A stretch of DNA of 64,000 nucleotides from Shewanella jiangmenensis (GTDB taxonomy: Bacteria; Pseudomonadota; Gammaproteobacteria; Enterobacterales; Shewanellaceae). The stretch lies in contig NZ_JAHEPS010000002.1 of assembly GCF_018596335.1 (NCBI RefSeq), positions 434,001 to 498,000 of the forward strand. The letters are read 5' to 3'. This document shows, piece after piece, positions 29,312-38,930 of this stretch. The position numbers and the translations under genes are program-made. Positions within the stretch are counted from its first letter, which is position 1. Each line of letters begins with the position of its first letter. Under the pieces are notes generated by a model. The model was not told the DNA's origin. It saw nothing but the letters and a program-made list of their open reading frames with translations, and searched no databases.

Positions 29312-31033
29312 ATGGGCGCTGAAAACATGAATTTGCTCTTTCTGGTTGGCGCTCTGCTGGTCGCTGTAAGTGTGGTGATTAGCCCGCTGTCCTCCCGCCT
29401 CGGGGTGCCTATTCTGCTGGTGTTTCTGGCAGTGGGGATCCTCGCCGGTGAAGATGGCCCCGGCGGCATTCTGTTCAATGACTATTCCACGGCTTATCTG
29501 GTCAGTAACCTCGCGCTGGCGGTGATTTTGCTCGACGGCGGTCTTCGCACCAAGATGAGCAGTTTTCGGCTGGCGCTGTGGCCGTCGCTGTCGCTTGCGA
29601 CCGTCGGGGTTGCGGTGACCACCGGTCTTACCGGTCTGATGGCGGCCTGGCTGTTTAATCTTGATTTGCTGGCGGGGCTCCTCATCGGCGCCATTGTCGG
29701 CAGTACCGATGCGGCGGCGGTGTTTTCACTGCTTAAAGGCAAGCCACTCAACGACCGGGTCGGGCCGACGCTGGAAATCGAATCCGGCAGTAACGACCCG
29801 ATGGCGGTATTTTTAACCGTGACCCTGATTGCCATGATTGGCTCCGGCGGCGGTTTTGATACGCCGTCGCTGCTGACCAGCCTCCTGCTGCAGGCGCTGG
29901 TGGGGATGGCGGCCGGCATTGGCGGTGGCTACCTGATGTGGCGGCTGGTGAATCACAGCATTCTTGCCGATGGCCTGTATCCGATTTTGGTGCTCTCCGG
30001 TGGCCTGATGTTGTTTGCGCTGTCAAACAGCCTTGGCGGCAGCGGCATCTTGTCGATTTATCTTTATGGCCTGTTTCTTGGTAATCGCGGCATGCGCGGC
30101 AAACACAGCACCCTGGCGGTGATGGATGGCCTGACCTGGCTTGCGCAAATCGGCATGTTTTTGGTGCTGGGGCTTTTGCTTACGCCATCCTCCCTGCTGC
30201 CGGTATTGCTGCCGGGCATAGGGTTGGCGCTGGGGATGATTTTTATCGCACGGCCACTGGCGGTGTGGTTAAGCCTGGCGCCGTTTCGTGGTTTTGCCGC
30301 CCGTGAGCGCTGGTTTATCAGCTGGGTGGGGCTTAGGGGCGCGGTGCCGATTATTCTGGCGGTGTTTCCTATGATGGCGGGGCTGCCCAACGCGGCGCTG
30401 TATTTCAATCTCGCCTTTTGCGTGGTGTTGGTGTCTTTGCTGCTGCAGGGAACCACAGTGCCGCTGGCGATGAAGCTTGCCCGGGTTGGTCTGCCGCCAA
30501 AGCCTGAGCCTGTGAGCCGCGCCGGAGTGGATATCTTCCCGGCGAGCGAGTGGGAGATTTTTGTTTACCGCCTCAAAGAGCAAAAGTGGTGTGTCGGTGA
30601 GCCGCTTAAAAAGCTTGCCATGCCGGAAGGCACCCGCATTGCCGCGCTGTTTCGGGACAAGGTGCTGCTGCACCCCTCCGGCAGTACCGTGCTTGCCGCC
30701 GACGATGTGCTGTGTGTGCTTGGGCAGGAAAAAGACTTGCCGGCACTGTCGCAGCTTTTCAGTGAGGCGCCGCTGGCCGAGGGCATGTCCGGCTTTTTTG
30801 GTGACTTTATGCTGGATCCCAAGGTGCGGCTGGATGAACTGGCGCCGCTTTACGGCCTGTCGCTCACTGACGATGAACAGGGTTTGACCCTGGGTGAACT
30901 GTGCCTGCGTGAGCTGGGTAAATCGCCGGTGGAAGGGGACGTATTTGTCTGGCAGGGCTGCGAGTGGGTGGTGGCCGCCCTCGAAGGCGATTGTCCGTCG
31001 TCACTCGGGTTAAGGCTCCACGCAGCGGCCTGA
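29312..31033 (+). CDS. nhaP2: K+/H+ antiporter NhaP2 (CvrA)
   Basis: 573 residues. About twelve membrane helices (1-390) form a CPA1-type exchanger; the ND motif of the transport site is in [13 protein letters not shown]. The cytosolic C-terminal half has an RCK_C-like domain (about 400-480) and a CorC/HlyC-type domain (about 490-572), the standard NhaP2 architecture. It exports potassium in exchange for protons at high pH or low osmolarity. GGGAGG lies 4 bases before this ATG, which favours it over an ATG 12 bases upstream. Confidence 0.92.
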   Translation: MGAENMNLLFLVGALLVAVSVVISPLSSRLGVPILLVFLAVGILAGEDGPGGILFNDYSTAYLVSNLALAVILLDGGLRTKMSSFRLALWPSLSLATVGVAVTTGLTGLMAAWLFNLDLLAGLLIGAIVGSTDAAAVFSLLKGKPLNDRVGPTLEIESGSNDPMAVFLTVTLIAMIGSGGGFDTPSLLTSLLLQALVGMAAGIGGGYLMWRLVNHSILADGLYPILVLSGGLMLFALSNSLGGSGILSIYLYGLFLGNRGMRGKHSTLAVMDGLTWLAQIGMFLVLGLLLTPSSLLPVLLPGIGLALGMIFIARPLAVWLSLAPFRGFAARERWFISWVGLRGAVPIILAVFPMMAGLPNAALYFNLAFCVVLVSLLLQGTTVPLAMKLARVGLPPKPEPVSRAGVDIFPASEWEIFVYRLKEQKWCVGEPLKKLAMPEGTRIAALFRDKVLLHPSGSTVLAADDVLCVLGQEKDLPALSQLFSEAPLAEGMSGFFGDFMLDPKVRLDELAPLYGLSLTDDEQGLTLGELCLRELGKSPVEGDVFVWQGCEWVVAALEGDCPSSLGLRLHAAA

Positions 31034-31127
31034 GTGGCGGCTGAATATGTCGAATAAACAATTATCTGCACAATAATCAGAAGCTGACAAAAGAGACTGA
31101 AAAAGAAGCAGAAAAGAGACTGAAAAA

Positions 31128-31160
31128 AGAGACTGAACCCGGGTTCAGCCTCTTTTTTTT
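31128..31160 (+). terminator. Rho-independent terminator after nhaP2, preceded by short repeats
   Basis: AGAG-A-CTGAACCC pairs with GGGTTCAG-C-CTCT (one internal mismatch), followed by a run of Ts. Upstream, AAGAGACTGA is repeated at 31091 and again within 31114-31134, so the left arm may have arisen by duplication. Confidence 0.8.
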
Positions 31161-31212
31161 ATTCGTCGTCGCTCAAATGGATACCGATGAGCTGTGCCCT
31201 TGGCAATAAGGC

Positions 31213-32139
31213 TCAGCGGTACAGGGACGGGTCATCTTCATTCGGGCGGGTCTTGAAGCGGCGGTGCAGCCACATGTACTGGGCTGGATTGCGGGAGATG
31301 ATAGATTCAACAATGCCGTTGCCGCGAATGGCATCTGCTACCTCATCTTCGCCGGGGAAATCCTCCAGCGGCGGCATAATTTCGATGTTGTAGCCGCTGT
31401 CATCGGCGTTACGCTCAACAAAAAACGGCAGTACCCGCGCCTTACCGAGCTTGGCAAGGGTGGTGGCGCCGGTGATGGTGGCCGCATCCGGCACCGCAAA
31501 AAACGGAATAAACACCGCCGATGAACGGCCAAAATCCTGATCGGCCGTGTACCAAATCACCTCGGGCGCACGCAGGCAACGCACCATCTGGCGCAGATCC
31601 CGTTTGGGCACCAGCGCCTTGTTGGAGCGCAGCCGTCCTTTCACCTGCAGATATTCCATCACCGCATTGTTGTGGGGACGATACACGCCAACCCCCGGCT
31701 GAAACTGACCGAAAATCCGCGCGCCCATCTCCAGCGGCAGACAATGCACCGCAAACAGGATAACCCCCTGACCATCGGCAAGGCTCTGCTCTACGTGTTC
31801 GCGGCCTTTTATGTGCATATGGGACTGGATGCGCTCATCGCTCCACCACCAGGCACAGATGGTGTCGAACACGGCCTTGCCGGTTTCTTCAAAGTTGCGT
31901 TTGAACAGCTGCTCGCGCTCGGCTTCGCTCATGTCGGGGAAGCACAGTTCCAGATTGCGTCTGGCGGTATTGCTGCGACTGCCGGCAATCAGCCGAACCA
32001 GATTGCCAAGGCCAGCGCCAAGTTTCATCTGCCAGCGCAGTGGCAGCCAGGACAGGAGGCGCATCAACCCAACGCCGAGCCACAGCAGCCAGTATTTGGG
32101 GTGATACAGGTGATTGGAAAATTGTGCGCTTTCGACCAC
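31213..32139 (-). CDS. lpxL: Lipid A lauroyl/palmitoleoyl acyltransferase (LpxL-type)
   Basis: 308 residues. An N-terminal membrane helix (YWLLWLGVGLMRLLSWLPL) anchors the LABLAT domain. The catalytic HX4E dyad is HCLPLE in ILFAVHCLPLEMGAR, and the RxxxD/N-type pocket follows in FGVYRPHNN-like context (GVGVYRPHNN). It adds a secondary acyl chain to Kdo2-lipid IVA at the inner membrane. It diverges from hldE, which makes the heptose donor for the inner core, so both LPS genes share one control region. LpxP-type specificity cannot be excluded. Confidence 0.9.
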   Translation of the reverse strand: MVESAQFSNHLYHPKYWLLWLGVGLMRLLSWLPLRWQMKLGAGLGNLVRLIAGSRSNTARRNLELCFPDMSEAEREQLFKRNFEETGKAVFDTICAWWWSDERIQSHMHIKGREHVEQSLADGQGVILFAVHCLPLEMGARIFGQFQPGVGVYRPHNNAVMEYLQVKGRLRSNKALVPKRDLRQMVRCLRAPEVIWYTADQDFGRSSAVFIPFFAVPDAATITGATTLAKLGKARVLPFFVERNADDSGYNIEIMPPLEDFPGEDEVADAIRGNGIVESIISRNPAQYMWLHRRFKTRPNEDDPSLYR

Positions 32140-32253
32140 TTGGTGTTCACTCTCAACGAAAAATTAGTCGCTATTCTAACGCAAAACAGGCGCAACACAG
32201 GGAGAAAATTGGGTACAATCGGCGATTAATTCAGTCAAACGCATGTGAGTCAT

Positions 32254-33684
32254 ATGAAGGTTACACTGCCAGCTTTTGAAAAGGCCCGGGTTCTGGTTGT
32301 CGGCGATGTGATGCTCGACCGCTACTGGGTCGGTCCCACCGGTCGTATTTCGCCCGAGGCGCCTGTGCCAGTGGTTCGCATCAATCAAATCGAAGACAGA
32401 CCCGGCGGCGCAGCCAACGTGGCGCTGAACATCGCGACCCTCGGCGGTCAGGTGCAACTTGCGGGGCTGGTGGGTAAAGATGATACCGCCGCCGCGCTTA
32501 CCCGTGGGGTGCAGGCGCTCGGTGTGGAGCCGCGCTGGCTCGAAGTGGCCGACAAGCCCACCATCACCAAGCTGAGGGTTTTGTCGCGCAATCAGCAGCT
32601 TATCCGGCTTGATTTTGAAGAATCCTTTGAGCGCGCCGACAGCGATGCGCTGCTTGCCCATGCCGAGGCCGAGCTTACCGGCGTGGATGTGGTGGTGCTG
32701 TCAGACTACGCCAAGGGCGCGATTGCCGAGCCGGCTGAGTTTATCGCCCGTGCCCGCGCCAAAGGCGTCAAAGTGCTGGTTGACCCCAAAGGCAGTGATT
32801 TTGGCCGTTACCGCGGCGCGTTTTTGCTGACCCCGAACATGAGCGAGTTTGAAGCCGTGGTGGGCGCCGTGAAAAGCGAAGCGGATCTTGTTGCCAAGGC
32901 GCAGCAGCTTATCCGCGATTATCAGTTTGATGCGCTGTTGGTGACCCGCTCCGAAAAGGGCATGACCCTAATCACCCCCAACGGGCCAGAGCTGCACATT
33001 CCCACCGTGGCCCGCGAAGTGTATGACGTTACCGGCGCCGGTGATACCGTGATTTCGGCGCTGGCCACCGCCATTGCCGCCGGCGCTGAACTTGCTCAGG
33101 CCTGCGCCATCGCCAATACCGCCGCCGGTGTGGTGGTGGGTAAACTCGGCACCTCCACCGTGAGCCGGATTGAGCTGATTGAAGCGCTTAAAAACCATCA
33201 GGGCGAGTCCGGTGTGGGTGTGGTGAGTGAAGATCAGCTGGTGTATGCCCTCGAGCAGGCCAAGCTTCGCGGCGAACGCATTGTGATGACCAACGGCTGC
33301 TTCGACATTCTGCACGCGGGTCATGTGAGCTATCTTGCCCAGGCGCGCGCCCTTGGCGACCGGCTGATTGTGGCGGTAAACGATGATGATTCGGTGCGAC
33401 GTCTTAAGGGCGATGGCCGTCCGGTCAACTCGGTTGACCGGCGCATGACGGTGCTGGCGGCACTGGCTTCGGTGGATTGGGTGGTGCCTTTCAGTGAAGA
33501 CACGCCGCAGCGCATTATCGCCCGCTTACTGCCGGATCTGTTGGTTAAAGGCGGCGACTACAAAATCGAAGACATCGCCGGCGGCGCCGAGGTGATGGCC
33601 AATGGCGGCCAGGTGAAGGTGCTCGGGTTTGAAGATGGGGTATCAACCACAGCCATCATTCAAAACATCATGAGCAAGCACTGA
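32254..33684 (+). CDS. hldE: Bifunctional heptose 7-phosphate kinase / heptose 1-phosphate adenylyltransferase
   Basis: 476 residues. The N-terminal ribokinase-type domain (1-320) begins [20 protein letters not shown] and contains the anion hole DVTGAGDTV. The C-terminal nucleotidyltransferase domain (about 340-475) has [17 protein letters not shown] (HxGH motif). It makes ADP-heptose for the LPS core. The start chosen aligns with E. coli HldE; an ATG nine bases upstream is less likely. A downstream gene starts one base after the stop. Confidence 0.96.
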   Translation: MKVTLPAFEKARVLVVGDVMLDRYWVGPTGRISPEAPVPVVRINQIEDRPGGAANVALNIATLGGQVQLAGLVGKDDTAAALTRGVQALGVEPRWLEVADKPTITKLRVLSRNQQLIRLDFEESFERADSDALLAHAEAELTGVDVVVLSDYAKGAIAEPAEFIARARAKGVKVLVDPKGSDFGRYRGAFLLTPNMSEFEAVVGAVKSEADLVAKAQQLIRDYQFDALLVTRSEKGMTLITPNGPELHIPTVAREVYDVTGAGDTVISALATAIAAGAELAQACAIANTAAGVVVGKLGTSTVSRIELIEALKNHQGESGVGVVSEDQLVYALEQAKLRGERIVMTNGCFDILHAGHVSYLAQARALGDRLIVAVNDDDSVRRLKGDGRPVNSVDRRMTVLAALASVDWVVPFSEDTPQRIIARLLPDLLVKGGDYKIEDIAGGAEVMANGGQVKVLGFEDGVSTTAIIQNIMSKH

Positions 33685-33685
33685 G

Positions 33686-34663
33686 ATGCCAGGGGCCCCA
33701 TGGCTGCAATTAAGCCTGTGGGCCCTGCTGACGGCCACGGGTGCCAATGCCGCTGAGCCTTTAGAGCTCGCTGAGCCATTAGAACTTGCTGAGACCACCA
33801 AGCCTGTTGCTCAAGTTGCCGGCTTGCCCGCCGCAAGCACAGCTGCGGGCGAGCGCAACCTTCGCCTTGAGCAGGTAGCAGATAAAGTGGCGCTGATTTG
33901 TCATCCGGATCAACTGGATGAATGCCTTGCGGGTTTTACCCCAACAACGCAGCCGCTATCGCAGGATCTTGCGCCGCTGCTTCGTTCTCGCCTTGGTTAT
34001 CGCAGCGCACTGGCAGCGCCTTTAACCCATCCTGAAATTGCCGGCATAGTGCTGTGGGCGCCCGAGCGTGAAGCACGGATGCTCGATGCCATAGTGGATG
34101 GCAAGCTTCTTACCTTAACCTTATCCCAGCAGCCGCAGCTGACCCTTTGGCATGAACTCGGCCATTTGCAAGTACATGCCCTGCAGGGCGGGATCTTGCC
34201 CGAAGCCCTCAGCGCCCATGAGCAGGAAGTGCTGGCCGATGCCTATCTCTACTGGCGCATTGCCCGCGAGTACGGCGACTTGGCGCTTGCCTGGCAGCAG
34301 TTCCATCGCCGCAACCTGCAGGTGATGAGTGATATCAGTCATTTGTCGCACTGGAGCTCGGTTTCGCTACTGCCTTTGCTGCAGCAAAACTCTGCGGTCG
34401 ATCTGGCATATTTCACTGGCTTTGATGTGTTTTGCCAGAATTTTTATCCATCAATAAAACGCTGGGATGATGCTGAGCTGGCCGAGTTTGCCAGTTTGCT
34501 GCATCAGCTGTTTTCGGCCTCGACGCTACATATGTTGCCCGACTATTTGTACTGGCGAAAACCTGCGTTGACCCCCGTCATTACACCAACTCTTGAGTAT
34601 TTACTTGGTTCTGAGTCAGCCAGCATCTGGCTTTCAAAGAAACATTTGTTAATCAAAAGTTAA
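33686..34663 (+). CDS. Exported protein with HExxH zinc-protease motif, unrecognised family
   Basis: 325 residues. A signal peptide (LSLWALLTATGANAA) precedes a low-complexity stretch with EPLELAEPLELAE. A possible gluzincin site is LTLWHELGHLQVHAL (residues about 153-157 = HELGH), with a candidate third ligand Glu in LSAHEQEVLADAYLYW about 25 residues later. The ATG is one base after hldE's TGA with no separate ribosome site, so it is probably translated by coupling. A role linked to the envelope is inference from export and operon position. Confidence 0.7.
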   Translation: MPGAPWLQLSLWALLTATGANAAEPLELAEPLELAETTKPVAQVAGLPAASTAAGERNLRLEQVADKVALICHPDQLDECLAGFTPTTQPLSQDLAPLLRSRLGYRSALAAPLTHPEIAGIVLWAPEREARMLDAIVDGKLLTLTLSQQPQLTLWHELGHLQVHALQGGILPEALSAHEQEVLADAYLYWRIAREYGDLALAWQQFHRRNLQVMSDISHLSHWSSVSLLPLLQQNSAVDLAYFTGFDVFCQNFYPSIKRWDDAELAEFASLLHQLFSASTLHMLPDYLYWRKPALTPVITPTLEYLLGSESASIWLSKKHLLIKS

Positions 34664-34807
34664 CCACTCAGAGCCTTCTGCTGACGCAAGCTGAACATGA
34701 GCTGAACCAAAGTCATATACTCTTGCCGTTGGTCCTTTTTTGGCAGTAATCCCTCTAATGCTTTGGTAAGCTCTCGGCAACAAAAATAACAACGGGGGAT
34801 ACATTTC

Positions 34808-35299
34808 ATGGCGAAACGTTCCAAAGTACAGACTGAGCAAACCATTAATCAGATCATGGATGAGGCACTCAAACAGATCCTGAGTATTGGCTTTGATGCT
34901 ATGTCCTATACCACGCTGTCGGAAGCGACCGGTATAAGCCGGACTGGTATCAGTCATCATTTCCCGAAGAAAACGGATTTTCTGGTCAAACTCGACGCCC
35001 GTATTGGTCGTTTGTTTTTGGCTGCGCTGGATTTTTCCGGCATTGAAGCGCTGGAGCGCTCCTGGATGCAGGCGATGCGTGAAAGCCATTACCGCGCGGT
35101 TCTCAAGTTGTTTTTCAGCCTCTGTGGCAGCAGTGAGCGTGAAATTACCTTGTTCCGGGCGGTGGCAAATGCGCGCGAAAACGCGATTATCGAGCTGGGT
35201 GCAGCCGGTGAGAAAACCATCAACCAACTGCTGGGTCGTACCGCGGTGATGTTGCTGGCCGACACCGAATCAGGCCTTGCCAATCAGCAAGCGGCGTGA
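34808..35299 (+). CDS. TetR-family transcriptional regulator
   Basis: 163 residues. The N-terminal helix-turn-helix (about 12-58) reads IMDEALKQILSIGFDAMSYT and TTLSEATGISRTGISHHFPK. The ligand domain is short for the family (about 100 residues), and no effector can be assigned. It is a single gene with its own terminator. GGGG lies about 8 bases before the ATG. Confidence 0.85.
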   Translation: MAKRSKVQTEQTINQIMDEALKQILSIGFDAMSYTTLSEATGISRTGISHHFPKKTDFLVKLDARIGRLFLAALDFSGIEALERSWMQAMRESHYRAVLKLFFSLCGSSEREITLFRAVANARENAIIELGAAGEKTINQLLGRTAVMLLADTESGLANQQAA

Positions 35300-35352
35300 A
35301 TCGAGCCCATCAGTGGGAAATCAGAAGGCTGGCAATCTGCCCGGCCTGAAAT

Positions 35353-35382
35353 AAAAAGGAGCCAGAACTGGCTCCTTTTTAT
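35353..35382 (+). terminator. Rho-independent terminator of the TetR gene
   Basis: A 13-bp perfect stem (AAAAAGGAGCCAG with CTGGCTCCTTTTT) with a 2-base loop, 54 bases after the stop codon. Confidence 0.88.
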
Positions 35383-35432
35383 TTTGACCGAATCGCAGCA
35401 CTTACAAGGTTCATCCAAAATTTATCAATGGC

Positions 35433-35696
35433 TTACTGTCTAAGGCTGATCTTCGGGGTAAAATCGACTTCACCCCAATTGTCTATGGTTGCTACATCCA
35501 CTCCAAGCCTTGTGATGGCAAGACTCAAATCACCCTGACGCCGGACAAACAATAGCTGATATCCGAGTTTGGACAGGGTGTAATAGGCAAACCTCTGTGC
35601 CGTTGATAATCTGTCCCAATGTTCAGTATTGGACAACTTGCTGCTGCGGCGGTCGTTTCGCTCCCTTTGGCCGCCATGGTTGGTACTTGCCTGCAT
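35433..35696 (-). CDS. Small protein, unrecognised
   Basis: 87 residues from the ATG at 35696, which has GGAGG 6 bases upstream; a longer start at 35732 has no such site. The C-terminal two thirds look like a folded domain: LSTAQRFAYYTLSKLGYQLL and DLSLAITRLGVDVATIDNWG. No signal peptide or known motif. Good ribosome site and balanced composition favour a real gene, but no family is recognised. Confidence 0.55.
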   Translation of the reverse strand: MQASTNHGGQRERNDRRSSKLSNTEHWDRLSTAQRFAYYTLSKLGYQLLFVRRQGDLSLAITRLGVDVATIDNWGEVDFTPKISLRQ

Positions 35697-36398
35697 TTGT
35701 GGCCTCCAACAATGACCCCTCAATACCACCAACCACAGGTGGTTCTCCTGTTATACCCCAATGGTTGGCGATAGCAACTGAACTAAAGGCTGTGGCAGTG
35801 TAAATAACTACCAATCTTAAGATTTGTGGGTAAATATAAAGAATTACGACAGCCGGGGCAGGGGCAGCAGGCTTAACTCACTGCTTATCCCGTCAGCAAA
35901 GGCCTGAGCCGGTGTCGGCCGTTTGCAGCGCTTTAAGCCGCATTTGAGGCAAGTATTTCAGGCAGCTATTTCAGGCTGCTAATTTTTAGGCTGAAAAGGG
36001 TTTAGCTTTGCCCCAAAATCCCACTCAAATCGGCGAGGGTTCAACTCTCAAACTTCCCAGCGTTTAAGTTGCTATTCCTTTGCCAGCGCCGGAGCGCGCT
36101 GCCGCAGGCTCTTTGCCTCATCAAGATCACCTAGGGCTCTGTTAGCTTCGCCTATCTGCCAGATGCCGCTCAGGCAATGCGATCCATAGCGCGAACCATA
36201 ATGGACCAAGGAGGAGCGTACGACGAATTCCGCTTTTCATAACATAATACCGCTTTTCATTTTTATCCTTACTGGTTTACGCCCAACAAAGCTGCCAAAG
36301 ATAGGCTGAAACGCGAACAAATCCCGCGTGAGAGGCTTGTAAATAACGGACTAAGACCACATGTGATAAAGGCCCGCTGCATTATTTCTGGAGAAGCC
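35697..36398. other. Long gap between the small protein and trxC
   Basis: About 700 bases. I see no full gene or RNA gene. It contains a short minus-strand remnant (next entry) and a local duplication of CCGCTTTTCAT (near 36230 and 36250). Confidence 0.5.
36072..36236 (-). pseudogene. Possible remnant of a TPR-like gene end
   Basis: A minus-strand frame ending in TAG at 36072-36074 reads about 50 codons back to a TGA with no ATG. Its last part, IGEANRALGDLDEAKSLRQR, looks like the tail of a tetratricopeptide repeat. It may be the 3' relic of a lost gene or chance. Confidence 0.3.
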
Positions 36399-36821
36399 AT
36401 GATCCTTGCCTGCCCCCACTGCCATGGGTTAAACCGCGTACCCAATGAGCGCCTCGCTGACAAGCCTGTGTGCGGCCGCTGTAAATCGACGCTGTTTGCC
36501 GGCGCGCCGCTTGAGTTAACCGAGGCCAATTTTGATGCCCATGCGCTCAAATCTGAACTGCCGCTGGTGGTGGACTTTTGGGCCAGCTGGTGCGGCCCAT
36601 GCCAGAGTTTTGCCCCTGTGTTTGCCGCAGCTGCGGCCGAGTTTGAACCTCAGTTTCGTTTTGGCAAACTCGATACTGAAGCCCAGCGAGCGCTCGCGGC
36701 CCGTTTTGCCATTCGCTCTATTCCCACTGTGATGATTATTCAGGGCGGCAAAGTGATTGCCCAGCAGGCAGGCGCGCTGCCAAAACAGGCGTTTGCCCAG
36801 TGGCTTAAACAATTTGCCTGA
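36399..36821 (+). CDS. trxC: Thioredoxin 2
   Basis: 140 residues. An N-terminal zinc-binding part has CPHC and CGRC pairs, as in E. coli TrxC, followed by the thioredoxin fold with active site WASWCGPCQSF and the cis-proline region RSIPTVMI. It reduces protein disulfides in the cytosol, and expression is often OxyR-linked. GGAG lies 5 bases before this ATG; the open frame upstream to 36363 is not needed. Confidence 0.95.
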   Translation: MILACPHCHGLNRVPNERLADKPVCGRCKSTLFAGAPLELTEANFDAHALKSELPLVVDFWASWCGPCQSFAPVFAAAAAEFEPQFRFGKLDTEAQRALAARFAIRSIPTVMIIQGGKVIAQQAGALPKQAFAQWLKQFA

Positions 36822-36887
36822 TTTATCAGCAGTCTTTACCATGGTTCTCATGCTTGGGCCTGTGCCTTAAGCATTAGGAGGTAAGGT

Positions 36888-37772
36888 ATGTTGGACGTGC
36901 GCTGCGCACCGGACGGCGAAGAGCCCAAGGTGTATTCGGTGTTTGGTTTTGCCAGGCTTGATGAAAATGAGCAGGAGCGGCTGAGACTGTCGCTCTATTG
37001 CCTTGGCTGCGGCGGCAGAGCCTACTTTCGCCGTGCCTCATCCGATGGCAAAGCCGCCTGTTTTGGCTCGCTGTACCATAAAGACGATTGCCCCGAGTAT
37101 CGCCCAAGCGCTGCCCGCAAGGATGAAGAGGCCGCCGTCACTGAGGTGCAAAGCGTACTTGAGCATGATGACGGCCTGCATATCGACTTTGATGCGCCTG
37201 TGCGTACACCACGAAAAAAGCCCACCAATGCCGACAATAAAACTGTGCGCGAGTCTAAAAAGGAATACCTCGCCACAGTGCCTTCCACCGAAACCAGTCT
37301 TAAGCACGGCGAGCGCGAGGGACAAACCGAATCTTCGGTTACCACGCCCCGCCTTGGTCTTAAAAAACTGCTGCTGAGTTTGCTGCGCGGCAGCGAGCTT
37401 GCAGGCTCTGATCTCTGGGTATACACAGATGCGGTGCATCGCTGGCGCGCCAAAAACCTGTTTGTGAACTTTGCCGACGCCGAGCCAACCGAAAACGGCG
37501 CGCCGCGGATGTACTGGGGCACAATTTCCCACAGCGATAAAGACATGAACTGGCTAAATTCCGCCGAAAACCGCGAGCTTGGCATCGCCATTTCCGATAT
37601 TCGCGAACCACTGAAAAAACGCTTTAATCTGACAGAACGTCGCGACCTTGAAGGCGCCGCCGTTATTCTGTTTGGTAAATGCTTTTATACCAAAGATAAA
37701 AGTCGCAAGATCATCAAGCCATGGAGCACAGATCCCAAGTGGGTGTATCTGTTGCCCTCACAGGACGAATAA
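36888..37772 (+). CDS. Cys-rich N-terminal protein of unknown function
   Basis: 294 residues. A near-perfect ribosome site (AGGAGGTAAGG) precedes the ATG. Residues 37-68 hold a likely zinc site: CLGCGGRAYFRR followed by CFGSLYHKDDC, a CxxC-x17-C-x10-C layout. A charged linker (about 75-150) leads to a C-terminal domain (about 160-290) rich in aromatic residues, ending KWVYLLPSQDE. I do not recognise the family. It follows trxC by 66 bases on the same strand and may be co-transcribed. Confidence 0.7.
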   Translation: MLDVRCAPDGEEPKVYSVFGFARLDENEQERLRLSLYCLGCGGRAYFRRASSDGKAACFGSLYHKDDCPEYRPSAARKDEEAAVTEVQSVLEHDDGLHIDFDAPVRTPRKKPTNADNKTVRESKKEYLATVPSTETSLKHGEREGQTESSVTTPRLGLKKLLLSLLRGSELAGSDLWVYTDAVHRWRAKNLFVNFADAEPTENGAPRMYWGTISHSDKDMNWLNSAENRELGIAISDIREPLKKRFNLTERRDLEGAAVILFGKCFYTKDKSRKIIKPWSTDPKWVYLLPSQDE

Positions 37773-37927
37773 GCAGGTCTCGCGTCGCAGATTGACTTTC
37801 ACATGCGGTTTTTCCGTGGCTTAGGGTAGAATCTGGCGATTATCGCCCTTTGGGCTTGTTAATGTGCCCTCGGGGCGTTCTGCTGTGCCCTTGAGGCTGG
37901 CTGCTGTGTAGAAAGGATGATTTCATT

Positions 37928-38635
37928 TTGGCTTTTTCATTCAGCCGTTTACTGAAGACATCGCTTCGATGGGGGCTTCGGCTCAGCTTAGCGTTTGTTG
38001 TGCTCTCCGTTGCCCTGGTGGTGACTGTCACCTTTGTTGACCCGCCGACCTGGGCGTGGCGCATCGATCGCAGTTTGTTTCCCCCGAAGGACGACATCAA
38101 GGTGCGCCATTACTGGATTATGCTCGATGACATGTCGCCCAATATCCAGTTGGCGGTGATTGCCTCGGAAGATCAGCGCTTTATGGAGCATGGCGGCATA
38201 GATTTCGATGCCATTAAAACGGCGCTTGAAGACAGGGATGAAGGCGATACGCTGCGCGGTGCCAGCACGCTCACCCAGCAAACCGCCAAGAATCTGTTTT
38301 TGTGGTCGTCCCGCAGTTATGTGCGTAAAGGGCTGGAAGCCTGGTTTGCGCTGCTGCTCGACACCATTGCCGGCAAGCGTCGCACACTGGAACTGTATCT
38401 GAATATCGTGGAATTCGGTCCGGGCATTTACGGCGCCGAAGCGGCGGCGCGCTACTATTTTGGCAAAGGCGCCAAGTCGCTGACCAAGCGTGAGGCGGCG
38501 CTGCTCGCAGCCGTGCTGCCCAATCCGTGGAATTACCGTATCAAGCCGCCCACCAATTACATGAATCGTCGTGCCGATTGGATCACCCGCCAGATGCGCC
38601 AGCTTGGGATGAATACCTTAAAACCGCTGAACTAG
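37928..38635 (+). CDS. mtgA: Monofunctional peptidoglycan glycosyltransferase
   Basis: 235 residues starting with TTG; AAAGGA lies 10 bases upstream, and the nearest ATG is out of frame. One membrane helix (about 15-40) anchors a GT51 domain with AVIASEDQRFMEHGGIDFDA (catalytic EDxxFxxH) and GASTLTQQTAKNLFL. It polymerises glycan strands from lipid II at the outer face of the inner membrane. Length is close to E. coli MtgA (242). Confidence 0.94.
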   Translation: MAFSFSRLLKTSLRWGLRLSLAFVVLSVALVVTVTFVDPPTWAWRIDRSLFPPKDDIKVRHYWIMLDDMSPNIQLAVIASEDQRFMEHGGIDFDAIKTALEDRDEGDTLRGASTLTQQTAKNLFLWSSRSYVRKGLEAWFALLLDTIAGKRRTLELYLNIVEFGPGIYGAEAAARYYFGKGAKSLTKREAALLAAVLPNPWNYRIKPPTNYMNRRADWITRQMRQLGMNTLKPLN

Positions 38636-38677
38636 TGTGTGGTGCAAGCCTTGCGTGCAAAGCGGCAAGCAAAGAGT

Positions 38678-38700
38678 AAGGACGCCTCGGCGTCCTTTTG
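38678..38700 (+). terminator. Rho-independent terminator of mtgA
   Basis: A 9-bp stem (AAGGACGCC with GGCGTCCTT), 2-base loop and TTTTG, 43 bases after the stop codon. Confidence 0.8.
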
Positions 38701-38930
38701 TTTTGCCTGAATGAGCGCTGTGATTGTGCTGCAAAAGTCTTCAATTTGGGGGAACGCTCAGTTGCTGCGCTCTTCATCGGTAATCATCCTGCCAATACCC
38801 GCACTGGGCGTTGTTAAACGCTTAAGTTTCACATTCAAGGGTCAAACTTTGGATGGATGTTCGTATTTCAGTGAACCCTTAAGCTTGGCTGCAATCCAAG
38901 AGTTATCCATAGGGAAATTGAGATAAAGAT

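Noticed and set aside
36040-36065. tRNA-like T arm (GGGTTCAACTCTC)
   Set aside because: No acceptor, D or anticodon stems can be built around it.
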